DNA of 64,000 bases from Clostridiales bacterium (GTDB lineage: Bacteria; Bacillota; Clostridia; Christensenellales; Aristaeellaceae). Where the stretch lies: assembly GCA_022787165.1 (NCBI GenBank), contig JALFVL010000018.1, positions 49,566-113,565 on the forward strand, given 5' to 3'. Below are positions 16,799 through 25,515 of the stretch, piece after piece. Made by a program: the position numbers and the translations under genes. A model generated the notes under the pieces. That model was not told the origin of the DNA. It ran no database searches and saw only the letters and a program-made list of their open reading frames with translations. Each line of letters begins with the position of its first letter. Position 1 is the first letter of the stretch.

Positions 16799-17872
16799 TC
16801 AGTCGCCCAGCGAGATGCCCATCGCGCGGGCCGCGCGGATCGCCTGCGCGTCGTTGGGCACGAACTTCGTCTTGCCCGCAACCTCGGAGAGCGGATGATG
16901 TGTGACGGTGTTGCCCGCCATGCCGACGGCCTGGCCGTATTCCTCACCCGCGATCAGCTTGGCCGCGTGGACGCCGAAGACCGTGGAGAGCATGCGGTCG
17001 TAGGCGCTCGGCGTGCCGCCGCGCTGCACATGACCCGGGATGACGGCGCGCGCTTCGACGCCAACCTTCGCCTCCAGCTCCTTGGCCAGACGCATGGCGA
17101 TGCTGCTGAAGCCCGTCTCCTGGCGGAAGGCGAGGCGCTCCTTCTTCTTCATCTTCGCTTCTTCGACCGTCATCGCGCCCTCGGCGACGGCGACGATGGA
17201 GAAGGTCTTACCCATCTCCGCGCGGCGGCGAATGGCGTCGCAGACCTTCTCAAGGTCGTAGGGGATCTCCGGCAGCAGCACGATGTCCGCGCCGCCGGCG
17301 ATGCCGGAATAGAGCGTCAGCCAGCCGGCCTTGTTGCCCATGATCTCCACGACCATGCAGCGGCCGTGGCTCGCGGCGGTCGTGTGGATGCGGTCGATGA
17401 CCTCGGTGGCGATGTCGACGGCGGTGTGGAAGCCGAAGGTCACATCCGTGCCCCAGATATCGTTGTCGATCGTCTTGGGCAGGCTGACGACATGCAGGCC
17501 CTCCTCGGAGAGCAGGTTGGCCGTCTTGTGCGTGCCGTTGCCGCCCAGGCAGACGAGGCAGTCGAGCTTCATCTTCTTGTAGTTCGACTTCATCTCCTTG
17601 ACCTTGTCGACGTTGTCGTCCTCAATGACGCGCATGTTGCGGAAGGGCGTGCGGCGCGTGCCCAGAATGGTGCCGCCCAATGTCAGAATGCCGGAGAAGT
17701 CGGACTGCTTCATCTCCTTGTAGTCGCCGGCGATCAGGCCGGCATAGCCATCCTGGATGCCGACGATTTCGGTGTCAAACATGGAATAGCTCGCGCGGGC
17801 GACGCCGCGGATACAGGCGTTCAGGCCGGGGCAGTCGCCGCCGCTGGTGAGGATGCCGATGCGTCGTTTCAT
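16799..17872 (-). CDS. pfkA: 6-phosphofructokinase, G/K-type active site
   Basis: This 357-residue protein phosphorylates fructose 6-phosphate. It has GILTSGGDCPGLNA at the N-terminus, the catalytic PKTIDND (Asp136), MVVEIMGNKAGW and PGHVQRGG. At the two donor-selecting positions it has Gly113 (in LGGNGTHK) with Lys133 (in PKTIDND). Classic ATP enzymes have Gly/Gly and classic PPi enzymes Asp/Lys, so this is the mixed type. The Asp of GGDG is Asn112, which is unusual. AGGAGGT precedes the ATG. The other copy, at 50941-51987, is the classic ATP type. Confidence 0.93.
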   Translation of the reverse strand: MKRRIGILTSGGDCPGLNACIRGVARASYSMFDTEIVGIQDGYAGLIAGDYKEMKQSDFSGILTLGGTILGTRRTPFRNMRVIEDDNVDKVKEMKSNYKKMKLDCLVCLGGNGTHKTANLLSEEGLHVVSLPKTIDNDIWGTDVTFGFHTAVDIATEVIDRIHTTAASHGRCMVVEIMGNKAGWLTLYSGIAGGADIVLLPEIPYDLEKVCDAIRRRAEMGKTFSIVAVAEGAMTVEEAKMKKKERLAFRQETGFSSIAMRLAKELEAKVGVEARAVIPGHVQRGGTPSAYDRMLSTVFGVHAAKLIAGEEYGQAVGMAGNTVTHHPLSEVAGKTKFVPNDAQAIRAARAMGISLGD

Positions 17873-17949
17873 GGGGAATTACCTCCTGCTGTCAAATGGA
17901 TCGGCCGCGCGCCGGCCGACGGGTGCAAACGGAATGATGGATTACCCTT

Positions 17950-17978
17950 ATTCTACCACCTTTGGAGGCGGGTGACAA
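17950..17978 (-). promoter_or_regulatory. promoter of the first phosphofructokinase gene
   Basis: On the minus strand TTGTCA (17973-17978) and TAGAAT (17950-17955) are 17 bases apart. A GC-rich hairpin (TCGGCCG/CGGCCGA) lies in the leader at 17901-17919. Confidence 0.75.
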
Positions 17979-18015
17979 GTTGCAAACCGTATGCGCCGCC
18001 CGGATTTTCTCGGCT

Positions 18016-18142
18016 GGGAAGAGACGGCCTCAGGCCACCTGTGCCGTGCGGCGACTGCATAGCTTCGGCCACGGAAGCCGGGCAGCGGAAAGCGCGGAGT
18101 GGTTCGGAAGAGAGGGCGGCCTCAGGCCGCCTGTGCCGTGCG
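18016..18142. repeat. two direct copies of an about 35-bp palindromic repeat
   Basis: Copies at 18016-18050 and 18105-18142 share GGAAGAGA, GGCCTCAGGCC and CCTGTGCCGTGCG. In the second copy GGCGGCC-TCA-GGCCGCC is a perfect hairpin. They fill the intergenic space between divergent pfkA and uxaB. I see no gene in 17979-18204. Confidence 0.7.
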
Positions 18143-18204
18143 TGGGGTGGTCTGATGACTTATACATACCCGACAAATCCATCCGTCCGGTTTTGCCCTG
18201 AATC

Positions 18205-18233
18205 TTGACGGGGAAGAAACCGGGTGATATACT
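18205..18233 (+). promoter_or_regulatory. promoter of the galacturonate operon
   Basis: TTGACG (18205-18210) and TATACT (18228-18233) are 17 bases apart, leaving a leader of about 90 bases before uxaB. Confidence 0.8.
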
Positions 18234-18327
18234 GTAAGCAAGTATGATGAAGGATGAAAGCGGCTGCCCTGCCGCCCCAGCCCTTCCTTAAATTACCGTT
18301 GGATAATATCATAGGGAGGTTTTACTC

Positions 18328-19818
18328 ATGGTTCAGCTCAATGCCAAGACACTTTCTTCCATTTCAATGGCGCGCGGCGTCGCGCCGAAGACCGAGCGCA
18401 TCATTCAGTTCGGCGAGGGCGGCTTCCTGCGCGCCTTCTGCGACTGGATGGTGGATATGGCCAATGAGAAGGCCGGCATGGATGCGGGCGTCGTCATCGT
18501 GCAGCCGATCGAGCGCGGCATGGTCTCCATGCTCAACGAGCAGGATGGCCTGTACACCCTGATCCTGCGCGGCCAGGTGGACGGCAAGCCGAGCAAGGAT
18601 ACCCGCATCATCCAGAGCGTGACCCGCGGCCTGTCCCCGTATGAGGACTTTGAGGGCTACCTCGCGCTGGCGCACAAGAAGGAAATCCGCATCATCATCT
18701 CCAACACCACCGAGGCCGGCATCGTTTACACCGGCAAGGACAGCTTTGACGACAAGCCGCAGGCCTCCTATCCCGGCAAGCTGACCCGCCTCCTCTATGA
18801 GCGCTTCACCGCCTTCGGCGGCGAGAAGGGCACCGGCTTCATCCTCCTGCCCTGCGAGCTGATCGACTACAACGGCCGCAACCTCGAGGAGTGCTGCCTC
18901 AAGACCGCCGAGCAGTGGGGCCTCTCCGAGGCGTTCAAGACCTGGCTCAAGGAGGAGAACGTCTTCTGCTCCACGCTGGTTGACCGCATCGTGACCGGCT
19001 ATCCGCGCGGCGAGGCCGAGAGCCTCTACGAGGAATTCGGCTACCGCGACAACATGCTCGACACCGCCGAGCCGTTTGGCCTCTGGGTCATCGAGGGCCC
19101 GGCCTGGATTGAGGACGAGCTGCCCTTCAAGAAGGCGGGCTGCAACGTCGTCTTCACGCAGGACGTCTCCCCCTACAAGCTGCGCAAGGTTCGCATGCTC
19201 AACGGCGCGCATACCTCCATGGTCCTTGGCGCCTACCTCGCGGGCCACGAGATCGTCGGCGACTGCATGGCCGACAAGACCATGCGCGCCTACATGAGCC
19301 AGGCGCTCTTTGACGAGATCATGCCCACGCTCGACCTCCCGAAGGACGATCTGGAGGCCTTCGCTTCCGCGATCTTCGAGCGCTTCTCCAACCCGTTCAA
19401 CCGTCACCTGCTCCTCTCCATCGCGCTCAACAGCCAGAGCAAGTTCCGCGCCCGCGTGCTGCCGACCATCAAGGAGTATGTCAAGCGCAAGGGCAGCCTG
19501 CCCAAGATCCTGACCTTCTCCATGGCCGCGTTCATCGCGTTCTACTGCGGCAAGAAGAAGGAGGACGGCAGCTTCGCCGGCGTGCGCGCCGCGGGCAACG
19601 AGTACCCGATCGCGGACGACCAGTTCGTGCTCGACTTCTTTGCGGGCCTGACCGGCAAGCCGGCGGCGGAGATCGCCCATGCCGTGCTGACGAACGTCGA
19701 TTTCTGGGGCAGCGACCTGACCACCGAGATCCCGGGCTTCGAGGCGTCCGTCGCCGCGTCGCTCGAGGCGATCTTCACCAAGGGCGCCAAGGCGGCCATC
19801 GAAGAGGTCGTCGGCTGA
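18328..19818 (+). CDS. uxaB: tagaturonate reductase (altronate oxidoreductase)
   Basis: Mannitol-dehydrogenase-family protein of 496 residues that reduces D-tagaturonate to D-altronate with NADH. Visible are the nucleotide-binding QFGEGGFLRAFCDWM near residue 31, ISNTTEAGI, LLPCELIDYNG, the catalytic-site region HTSMVLGAYLAGH with LRKVRMLNGAH before it, and FSNPFNRH. GGGAGG precedes the ATG. Its stop codon is one base from the uxaA start. Fructuronate reductase (UxuB) is the close alternative; the direct partner uxaA settles the call. Confidence 0.95.
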   Translation: MVQLNAKTLSSISMARGVAPKTERIIQFGEGGFLRAFCDWMVDMANEKAGMDAGVVIVQPIERGMVSMLNEQDGLYTLILRGQVDGKPSKDTRIIQSVTRGLSPYEDFEGYLALAHKKEIRIIISNTTEAGIVYTGKDSFDDKPQASYPGKLTRLLYERFTAFGGEKGTGFILLPCELIDYNGRNLEECCLKTAEQWGLSEAFKTWLKEENVFCSTLVDRIVTGYPRGEAESLYEEFGYRDNMLDTAEPFGLWVIEGPAWIEDELPFKKAGCNVVFTQDVSPYKLRKVRMLNGAHTSMVLGAYLAGHEIVGDCMADKTMRAYMSQALFDEIMPTLDLPKDDLEAFASAIFERFSNPFNRHLLLSIALNSQSKFRARVLPTIKEYVKRKGSLPKILTFSMAAFIAFYCGKKKEDGSFAGVRAAGNEYPIADDQFVLDFFAGLTGKPAAEIAHAVLTNVDFWGSDLTTEIPGFEASVAASLEAIFTKGAKAAIEEVVG

Positions 19819-19819
19819 T

Positions 19820-21289
19820 ATGAGCAAGATCATCAAAATCACCGACCGCGACAACGTCGCCGTCGCCCTCGAGCCGCTTTGCGCGGGCGAGAGCTACCTG
19901 GGCGTCACGCTGCGCGAGGATGTCCCCGCAGGGCACAAGTTTGCCCTGCGCGACATCGCCGAGGGGGAGAACGTCGTCAAGTACGCCTTCCCGATCGGCC
20001 ATGCGACGCAGCCCATCGCTGCGGGCAGCTGGGTACACACCCACAACGTCAAGACCAACCTCTCCGGCATGCTCGAATACACCTACAACCCGCATCCCTG
20101 CGCGGTGAAGGTGGATCGCGAGGCGACCTTCGAGGGCTATGTCCGCGAGGATGGCCGCGTCGGCATCCGCAACGAGGTCTGGATTGTCAACACCGTCGGC
20201 TGCGTCAACGGCACCGCCAAGACGCTCGAGAAGCTCGCGCAGGAGGCCTACGGAGACCGCGTCGAGGGCATCCATTGCTTTGTGCATCCCTACGGCTGCT
20301 CCCAGCTGGGCGAGGATCACAAGAACACGCAGAAGCTGCTCGCCTCGATGGTCAACCATCCCAACGCGGGCGCAGTGCTCGTGCTCAGCCTCGGCTGCGA
20401 AAACAACAACGTGAACGTCTTCAAGGAGGTGCTCGGGCCGTACAATCCCGAGCGCGTCAAGTTCCTCATCACGCAGGAGCATGAGGACGAGATCGAGGAG
20501 GGCATGAAGCTCCTTGACGAGCTGACCGCCTACGCCTCTCAGTTCAAGCGCCAGACCGTCCCGGCCAGCGAGCTGGTCATCGGCCTCAAGTGCGGCGGCA
20601 GCGACGGCCTCTCCGGCATCACCGCCAACCCGCTGCTGGGCGCCAGCTCCGATCTGCTCGCGCGCCACGGCGGCACGACGCTGCTGACCGAGGTGCCCGA
20701 GATGTTCGGCGCGGAGACCATCCTCATGGACCGCTGCAAGGACGAGGAGACCTTCAACAAGGCCGTCGCGCTGATCAACGACTTCAAGGCCTACTTCATC
20801 CGCCACGGCCAGGAGGTCTACGAGAATCCCTCCCCGGGCAACAAGGCCGGCGGCATCACGACGCTGGAGGACAAGTCCCTCGGCTGCACGCAGAAGGGCG
20901 GCACCGCGGAGGTTCGCGGTGTGCTCAAATACTGCGAGCCCGTGAAGGAGAAGGGCCTCAACCTCGTGCAGGGCCCCGGCAACGACCTGTGCGCCATCAC
21001 GGCGCTGATGGCCTCCGGCGCGCAGATGGTGCTCTTTACCACTGGCCGCGGCACGCCCGTGGGCGCGCCCATCCCGACGGTGAAGGTGGCGACCAACACG
21101 CCACTGGCGCAGAAGAAGCATAACTGGATCGACTTCAACGCCGGCGTTCTGGCGCAGGGCGCGGATATGGGCGAGACCGTCGAGGAGTTCTTTAAGAAGA
21201 TCCTCGCCGTCGCCTCCGGCGAGCAGACCCAGAGCGAAAAGCACGGCTACCGCGAGATCGCGATCTTCAAGGACGGCGTGACGCTGTAA
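19820..21289 (+). CDS. uxaA: altronate dehydratase
   Basis: The 489-residue protein dehydrates D-altronate to 2-keto-3-deoxygluconate. It has both UxaA parts: an N-terminal SAF-like domain with HTHNVKTNLS (about residues 73-82), and the C-terminal iron-dependent part with GRVGIRNEVWIVNTVGC, HPYGCSQLG, SLGCENNN, LKCGGSDGLSGITANP and TTGRGTP. Length is normal. Translation is coupled to uxaB by a one-base gap. Downstream, a dispersed repeat separates it from uxaC. Confidence 0.96.
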   Translation: MSKIIKITDRDNVAVALEPLCAGESYLGVTLREDVPAGHKFALRDIAEGENVVKYAFPIGHATQPIAAGSWVHTHNVKTNLSGMLEYTYNPHPCAVKVDREATFEGYVREDGRVGIRNEVWIVNTVGCVNGTAKTLEKLAQEAYGDRVEGIHCFVHPYGCSQLGEDHKNTQKLLASMVNHPNAGAVLVLSLGCENNNVNVFKEVLGPYNPERVKFLITQEHEDEIEEGMKLLDELTAYASQFKRQTVPASELVIGLKCGGSDGLSGITANPLLGASSDLLARHGGTTLLTEVPEMFGAETILMDRCKDEETFNKAVALINDFKAYFIRHGQEVYENPSPGNKAGGITTLEDKSLGCTQKGGTAEVRGVLKYCEPVKEKGLNLVQGPGNDLCAITALMASGAQMVLFTTGRGTPVGAPIPTVKVATNTPLAQKKHNWIDFNAGVLAQGADMGETVEEFFKKILAVASGEQTQSEKHGYREIAIFKDGVTL

Positions 21290-21312
21290 GCCGGCTTCGG
21301 ATGCTTTCTTAA

Positions 21313-21482
21313 GCGCGAAGCGAAGAAGGGAGTCTGAGGGACCGGAGCCTGCCGCCCGCTGTGCGGGAAACAGGCAGGCGGAGCGTCGGGAATCGCAAGG
21401 AGCGGCAGCATGCCGCGACTATGCGAGTTCCCCGGATTGAAATCCCTCAGGCGGGGTTTGGGGCGGCAGCCCCAACGTCTCC
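21313..21482 (+). repeat. dispersed intergenic repeat, copy B (long form)
   Basis: Starts GCGCGAAGCGAAGAAGGG, contains GAAATCCC, and ends with the hairpin TTGGGGCGGCAGCCCCAA. About 90 extra bases with their own inverted repeats (GCCTGCCGCCC / CAGGCAGGC) sit inside compared with the other two copies. It fills the uxaA-uxaC gap. Confidence 0.7.
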
Positions 21483-21536
21483 ATACGGCTTCTCAACCAT
21501 TCCGATATAAGCTTGAACTGAAGGAGGACGATTCCC

Positions 21537-22943
21537 ATGAAAAAGTTTATGGATGCGGATTTCCTGCTTGAAAATGATGTGGCGAAAAAGCTGTATCATG
21601 AGTACGCAGAGAATATGCCGATCTACGACTACCACTGCCACATTCCGCCGGCACAGATCGCGGAGAACCACAAGTTTGCCAACATCGGCGAGCTCATGCT
21701 CGGCGGCGACCACTACAAGTGGCGCGTGATGCTCTCCAACGGCGTGGACGACAAGTACATCCGCGGCGACGCGAGCTGGCTGGAAAAGTGGAAGGCGTTC
21801 GCCGCCTCCCTCAAGTACTGCGTGGGCAACCCGATGTACCACTGGACCCACCTGGAGCTCCAGCGCGTGTTCGGCATCTACGACATCCTCAATGAGGACA
21901 CCGCCGAGGATATCTGGAACCGCGCCAACGCACTGCTGGCCAAGGACGAGTACCGCTGCAAGGGCCTGATCGAGAAGTTCGGCGTGAAGCTGGTGTGCAC
22001 CACCGACGATCCGGTCGACGATCTGCGCTATCACAAGGAGATCGCCGCGCAGAACAACTCCTTCAAGGTGTATCCGGCCTGGCGCCCGGACAAGCTGCTG
22101 AACATCGACCGCGCGGGCTTTGCGGCGTACATGGACACCCTGTCCAGCGTCTCCGGCGTGGCCTGCACGAGCATCGAGAACGTGCTCAAGGCGCTGGAGA
22201 TCCGCCTGGATTACTTCCATGCGTGCGGCGCGCGCGTGTCCGACCATGCGCTGGACACCGTGCCGTATGTGAAGCCTGACCTCGCCAAGGCGGACGCCGC
22301 GCTGAAGAAGGGCCTGGCCGGCGAGACGCTCACGCAGGAGGAGGTCGACGTCTACAAGACGACCCTGCTCGTCAAGCTGGGCGGCATGTACAAGAAGCGC
22401 AACTGGGTGCAGCAGTACCACATCGGCGCGATGCGCAACAACAACCCGCGCATGTTCGCCAAGTACGGCGCGGACGTGGGCTTTGACTCCATCGACGACA
22501 CCTGCATCGCCGAGAACCTGACCCGCCTGATGGCCGACCAGGAGCGCGAGGATAACCTGCCCAAGACCATCCTCTACTGCCTCAACCCGAAGGACAACTA
22601 CGTCATCGGCACCATGCTGGGCAACTTCCAGGGCGACGGCATCCCGGGCAAGATCCAGTTCGGCTCGGGCTGGTGGTTCTGCGATCAGCAGTTCGGCATG
22701 ATCGAACAGATGAAGTCCCTGGCCTCCCTGGGCCTGCTGGGCCGCTTCGTCGGCATGCTGACCGACTCCCGCTCCTTCATCTCCTACACCCGCCACGAGT
22801 ACTTCCGCCGCATCCTGTGCAACCTGATCGGCAAGTGGGTCGAGAACGGCGAGTATCCGGAGGATTATGAGACGCTGGGCGAGCTCGTCAAGGGCATCTG
22901 CTACAACAACGCCGTCGAATACTTCGGCATGAAGGTCGACTGA
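21537..22943 (+). CDS. uxaC: uronate isomerase
   Basis: The 468-residue amidohydrolase-fold enzyme converts D-galacturonate to D-tagaturonate (and glucuronate to fructuronate). Metal ligands His33 and His35 lie in YDYHCHIPP. Other family blocks are DHYKWRVM, VCTTDDPVDDL, AWRPDKLLN, QYHIGAMRNNN, GSGWWFCDQ and TDSRSFISYTRHEYFRR. Length is normal. AGGAGG precedes the ATG. It is the first enzyme of the pathway although third in the operon. Confidence 0.97.
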   Translation: MKKFMDADFLLENDVAKKLYHEYAENMPIYDYHCHIPPAQIAENHKFANIGELMLGGDHYKWRVMLSNGVDDKYIRGDASWLEKWKAFAASLKYCVGNPMYHWTHLELQRVFGIYDILNEDTAEDIWNRANALLAKDEYRCKGLIEKFGVKLVCTTDDPVDDLRYHKEIAAQNNSFKVYPAWRPDKLLNIDRAGFAAYMDTLSSVSGVACTSIENVLKALEIRLDYFHACGARVSDHALDTVPYVKPDLAKADAALKKGLAGETLTQEEVDVYKTTLLVKLGGMYKKRNWVQQYHIGAMRNNNPRMFAKYGADVGFDSIDDTCIAENLTRLMADQEREDNLPKTILYCLNPKDNYVIGTMLGNFQGDGIPGKIQFGSGWWFCDQQFGMIEQMKSLASLGLLGRFVGMLTDSRSFISYTRHEYFRRILCNLIGKWVENGEYPEDYETLGELVKGICYNNAVEYFGMKVD

Positions 22944-22969
22944 CCGGCACCGACAGGAGGCATGCTCCC

Positions 22970-23299
22970 ATGCAGACGTTTGTCAAAGGCGAAGCGCCGC
23001 AGTGGATTGAGCTGGGCGGCGGCCAGCGCCGCAAAATCCGCGCCTACAACGGCGAAATGATGCTCGTGGAGGTCGGCTTTGACGCCGGCTCCGTCGGCGC
23101 GGATCACAGCCATCCGCACACGCAGATTTCCTACGTGCTCGAGGGCGAATTCACCTATCACATCGAGGGCGAGACCCGCACGATGAAAAAGGGCGATTCC
23201 ATCGTCGTGGACGGCGGCAGGGTGCATGGCTGCACCTGCCTGAGTGCCGGCACGCTGCTGGATATCTTCGCTCCGATGCGCGAGGACTTTGTGAAATAG
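22970..23299 (+). CDS. kdgF: cupin protein, KdgF-like (pectin degradation)
   Basis: A single cupin domain of 109 residues. Metal-ligand positions are His46, His48 and Gln52 in HSHPHTQISYVLEG and His86 in GRVHGC. KdgF proteins catalyse opening of unsaturated uronate rings released by pectate lyases, yielding 5-keto-4-deoxyuronate. The sequence and size fit, and the gene sits between uxaC and the KDPG aldolase. Many small cupins look alike, so the exact reaction is inferred mainly from the operon. AGGAGG lies 9 bases before the ATG. Confidence 0.8.
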   Translation: MQTFVKGEAPQWIELGGGQRRKIRAYNGEMMLVEVGFDAGSVGADHSHPHTQISYVLEGEFTYHIEGETRTMKKGDSIVVDGGRVHGCTCLSAGTLLDIFAPMREDFVK

Positions 23300-23364
23300 G
23301 GCTGTCTCGGGCTTTGCCCGGATTTCAACCGATAAAGGTTTAAAAGCTTAAGGAGGTCATTCCC

Positions 23365-24321
23365 ATGGACGTTATGCAGCAACTCTCCCTGATCGGCATC
23401 GTGCCGGTCATTGCCATCAACGACGCGAACGACGCTGTGCCGCTGGCCAAGGCCCTGATCGAGGGCGGCCTGCCCTGCGCCGAGGTGACGTTCCGCACCG
23501 CCGCGGCGGCGGACGCCATCAAGAACATGACCGAAGCCTTCCCGGATATGGTCGTGGGCGCCGGCACCGTGCTCACCTGCGAGCAGGTCGACCGCGCTGT
23601 GGCCGCGGGCGCGAAGTTCATCGTCTCCCCGGGCCTCAACCCGACCACCGTCAAGCACTGCCAGGAGATCGGCATCCCGGTCTGCCCGGGCACCGCGAAC
23701 CCGAGCGACATCGAGGTTGCGCTCTCCCTGGGCCTGAAGACCGTCAAGTTCTTCCCGGCTGAGGCGGCCGGCGGCCTCAAGTACATCAAGTCCATCGCGG
23801 CGCCGTATGTCGACATGAAGTTCATGCCCACCGGCGGCGTCAACGAGAGCAACCTGCTCGACTACCTCTCCTTCAAGAAGATCATCTGCTGCGGCGGCAG
23901 CTGGATGGTGCCGGGCGACGCCGTCAAGGCGAAGGATTGGGACCGCATCCGCGCGCTGACCGCCTCCGCCGTGCAGCACATGCTCGGCCTGGAGATCGCG
24001 CACGTGGGCATCAACAGCGCCGACGAGGCCGAAGCGATGGAGACCGCGACCAAGCTGTGCAAGCTGCTGGGCTGGACGATGAAGGTCGGCAACAGCTCCA
24101 TCTTCGCCGGCACGGGCATCGAGGTCATGAAGACCCCGTTCCGCGGCGCGAAGGGCCACATCGGCATCAAGACCAACTTCATCGAGCGCGCCAAGGCGTA
24201 TCTGGAGATGCAGGGCTTCGAGTTCGATCCCGCGAGCGCCAACGTCAAGGATGGCCAGCTCAAGGCGATCTACCTCAAGGACGAGATCGCGGGCTTCGCG
24301 ATTCACCTCGTGCAGAAGTAA
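23365..24321 (+). CDS. kdgA: KDPG/KHG aldolase fused to a VOC-like domain
   Basis: Residues 1-205 are a full 2-keto-3-deoxy-6-phosphogluconate aldolase: Glu40 and Arg44 in EVTFRT, VGAGTVLT, FIVSPG, the Schiff-base Lys128 in VKFFPAE, and MPTGGVN. Residues about 210-318 add a second domain (HVGINSADEAEAM..., ending LKDEIAGFAIHLVQK) that resembles a glyoxalase/VOC fold. The aldolase gives pyruvate and glyceraldehyde 3-phosphate, completing galacturonate use. The kinase that makes KDPG is not in the window. What the extra domain does is unknown to me. AAGGAGGT precedes the ATG. Confidence 0.92.
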   Translation: MDVMQQLSLIGIVPVIAINDANDAVPLAKALIEGGLPCAEVTFRTAAAADAIKNMTEAFPDMVVGAGTVLTCEQVDRAVAAGAKFIVSPGLNPTTVKHCQEIGIPVCPGTANPSDIEVALSLGLKTVKFFPAEAAGGLKYIKSIAAPYVDMKFMPTGGVNESNLLDYLSFKKIICCGGSWMVPGDAVKAKDWDRIRALTASAVQHMLGLEIAHVGINSADEAEAMETATKLCKLLGWTMKVGNSSIFAGTGIEVMKTPFRGAKGHIGIKTNFIERAKAYLEMQGFEFDPASANVKDGQLKAIYLKDEIAGFAIHLVQK

Positions 24322-24333
24322 GACAGAAACTGA

Positions 24334-24393
24334 AAAAAGAGAGCACGGCCTCCCTGTGGCGAAAAGACGCCATGGAGGGGCCGTGCCCTTTTG
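24334..24393. terminator. bidirectional terminator between the aldolase and kdpE
   Basis: GCACGGCCTCCCTGTGGCG pairs with CGCCATGGAGGGGCCGTGC with few mismatches around a short loop. It is followed by TTTT on the plus strand and preceded by an A run that serves the minus-strand kdpE. Confidence 0.85.
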
Positions 24394-24463
24394 CATCTGC
24401 GGATATGCCTGAATCGGGGGATGGGGGGAGGGAAAGGGGACGCTCCTTGATCCAAGAGGAGGA

Positions 24464-25174
24464 TCAGCGATTCTCCAGCGGCGCCATCCTGTAGCCGACG
24501 CCGATTCGCGTCTGGATGTATTGCTCGCCGTCGCTGCTTTGCTCGAGCTTTTTCCTGAGCGTCGTCATGAATACGCGAAGAGAGGGCACGCTCTTTTGAT
24601 CCAGGCTTCCCCAGACATCGCGGATGATCATGCTGTGGGTCAGCACGCGGCCGGTGTTCTGCGCCAGCAGCTTGAGAATTCTGTATTCGATTGGCGTCAG
24701 ATGGATGACCTCGCCCTTGACGGTCACTTCCATCGAATCATAGTGAATGCAAAGACCGCCGTTTTCAAAGACGGTAGAGGTATCGGTCTTTCCGCTGTAA
24801 AACTCCACGCGCCGGGCTGCTGCCCGCACGCGCGCCATGAGCTCATCGACATTGAAGGGCTTGGTCACATGATCGTCCGCGCCGTGATCCAGCGCCGCAA
24901 TCTTGTCCGCGTCATCGCTTCGGGCGCTGACGATGATGATGGGGTTGATGGTCACCCGGCGGATTTCATCCACGACCTGAATGCCATCCATGTCGGGCAG
25001 GCCGAGATCCAGCAGAATCACATCCGGATTCTGCGTCCGCACCTGAGAGACGGCGGAGGCGCCGTTGTATGCGCTGATCGAGGCCAGCTGCGCTTCCTCC
25101 AGCGCGGTTTCAATCAGCGTCCGGATGGCCTTGTCATCCTCGATGACGAGGATTTTGTAGGGCTTCTGGGTCAT
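24464..25174 (-). CDS. kdpE: OmpR-family response regulator, KdpE type
   Basis: The 236-residue regulator has a receiver domain (acidic ED at 12-13, phospho-acceptor Asp56 in ILLDLGLPDMDG, Lys in TKPFNVDEL) and a winged-helix DNA-binding domain (IHLTPIEYRILKLLAQNTGRV, then VGYRM). The sequence is closest to KdpE, which controls potassium uptake genes. It overlaps the kinase remnant by ATGA. Its kinase is reduced to a tail, so phosphorylation by the cognate partner is probably lost. GGAGAG precedes the start. Confidence 0.9.
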   Translation of the reverse strand: MTQKPYKILVIEDDKAIRTLIETALEEAQLASISAYNGASAVSQVRTQNPDVILLDLGLPDMDGIQVVDEIRRVTINPIIIVSARSDDADKIAALDHGADDHVTKPFNVDELMARVRAAARRVEFYSGKTDTSTVFENGGLCIHYDSMEVTVKGEVIHLTPIEYRILKLLAQNTGRVLTHSMIIRDVWGSLDQKSVPSLRVFMTTLRKKLEQSSDGEQYIQTRIGVGYRMAPLENR

Positions 25175-25515
25175 AAAGAATTCTCTCCTTCCGGTTTCTC
25201 TGTCAGGAATTCACGGGCCAGGTCAATGCAAAAGACACTTCCGTGCGGGCTGCGGTCGCGCACGGACAGGCTGCCTCCATGCGCCTGCACAATCGTTTTG
25301 TAGAGCGACAGGCCAAGGCCGATGCCTCGCCGTCCGTCGCCGTATTCGTTGTTGCCCGTGTAGAACATGTCAAAGACGTGCTTCTTCTCGGCGTCGGGGA
25401 TTCCCGGCCCTTCATCCGCCACCTCAATGCGCACGCGGTCATGGATGGCATAAGCCTTGACCTCGATGGCGGAGCCGGCAGGCGTATACTTGATGATGGA
25501 TTTCTTCAAAGCGGC
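25171..25515 (-). pseudogene. kdpD: C-terminal remnant of a KdpD-like sensor kinase
   Basis: About 112 residues remain: the end of the N box (IKYTPAGS), the G1 box ADEGPGIP, the F region VFDMFYTG and the G2 box GIGLGLSL, that is, only the ATP-binding tail. The universal-stress, sensor, membrane and His-phosphorylation parts are absent. The remaining frame runs into the 5' end of the divergent trkA gene (start 25493), with no room for more. This points to a deletion that ended within kdpD and removed the shared upstream region. Confidence 0.85.
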
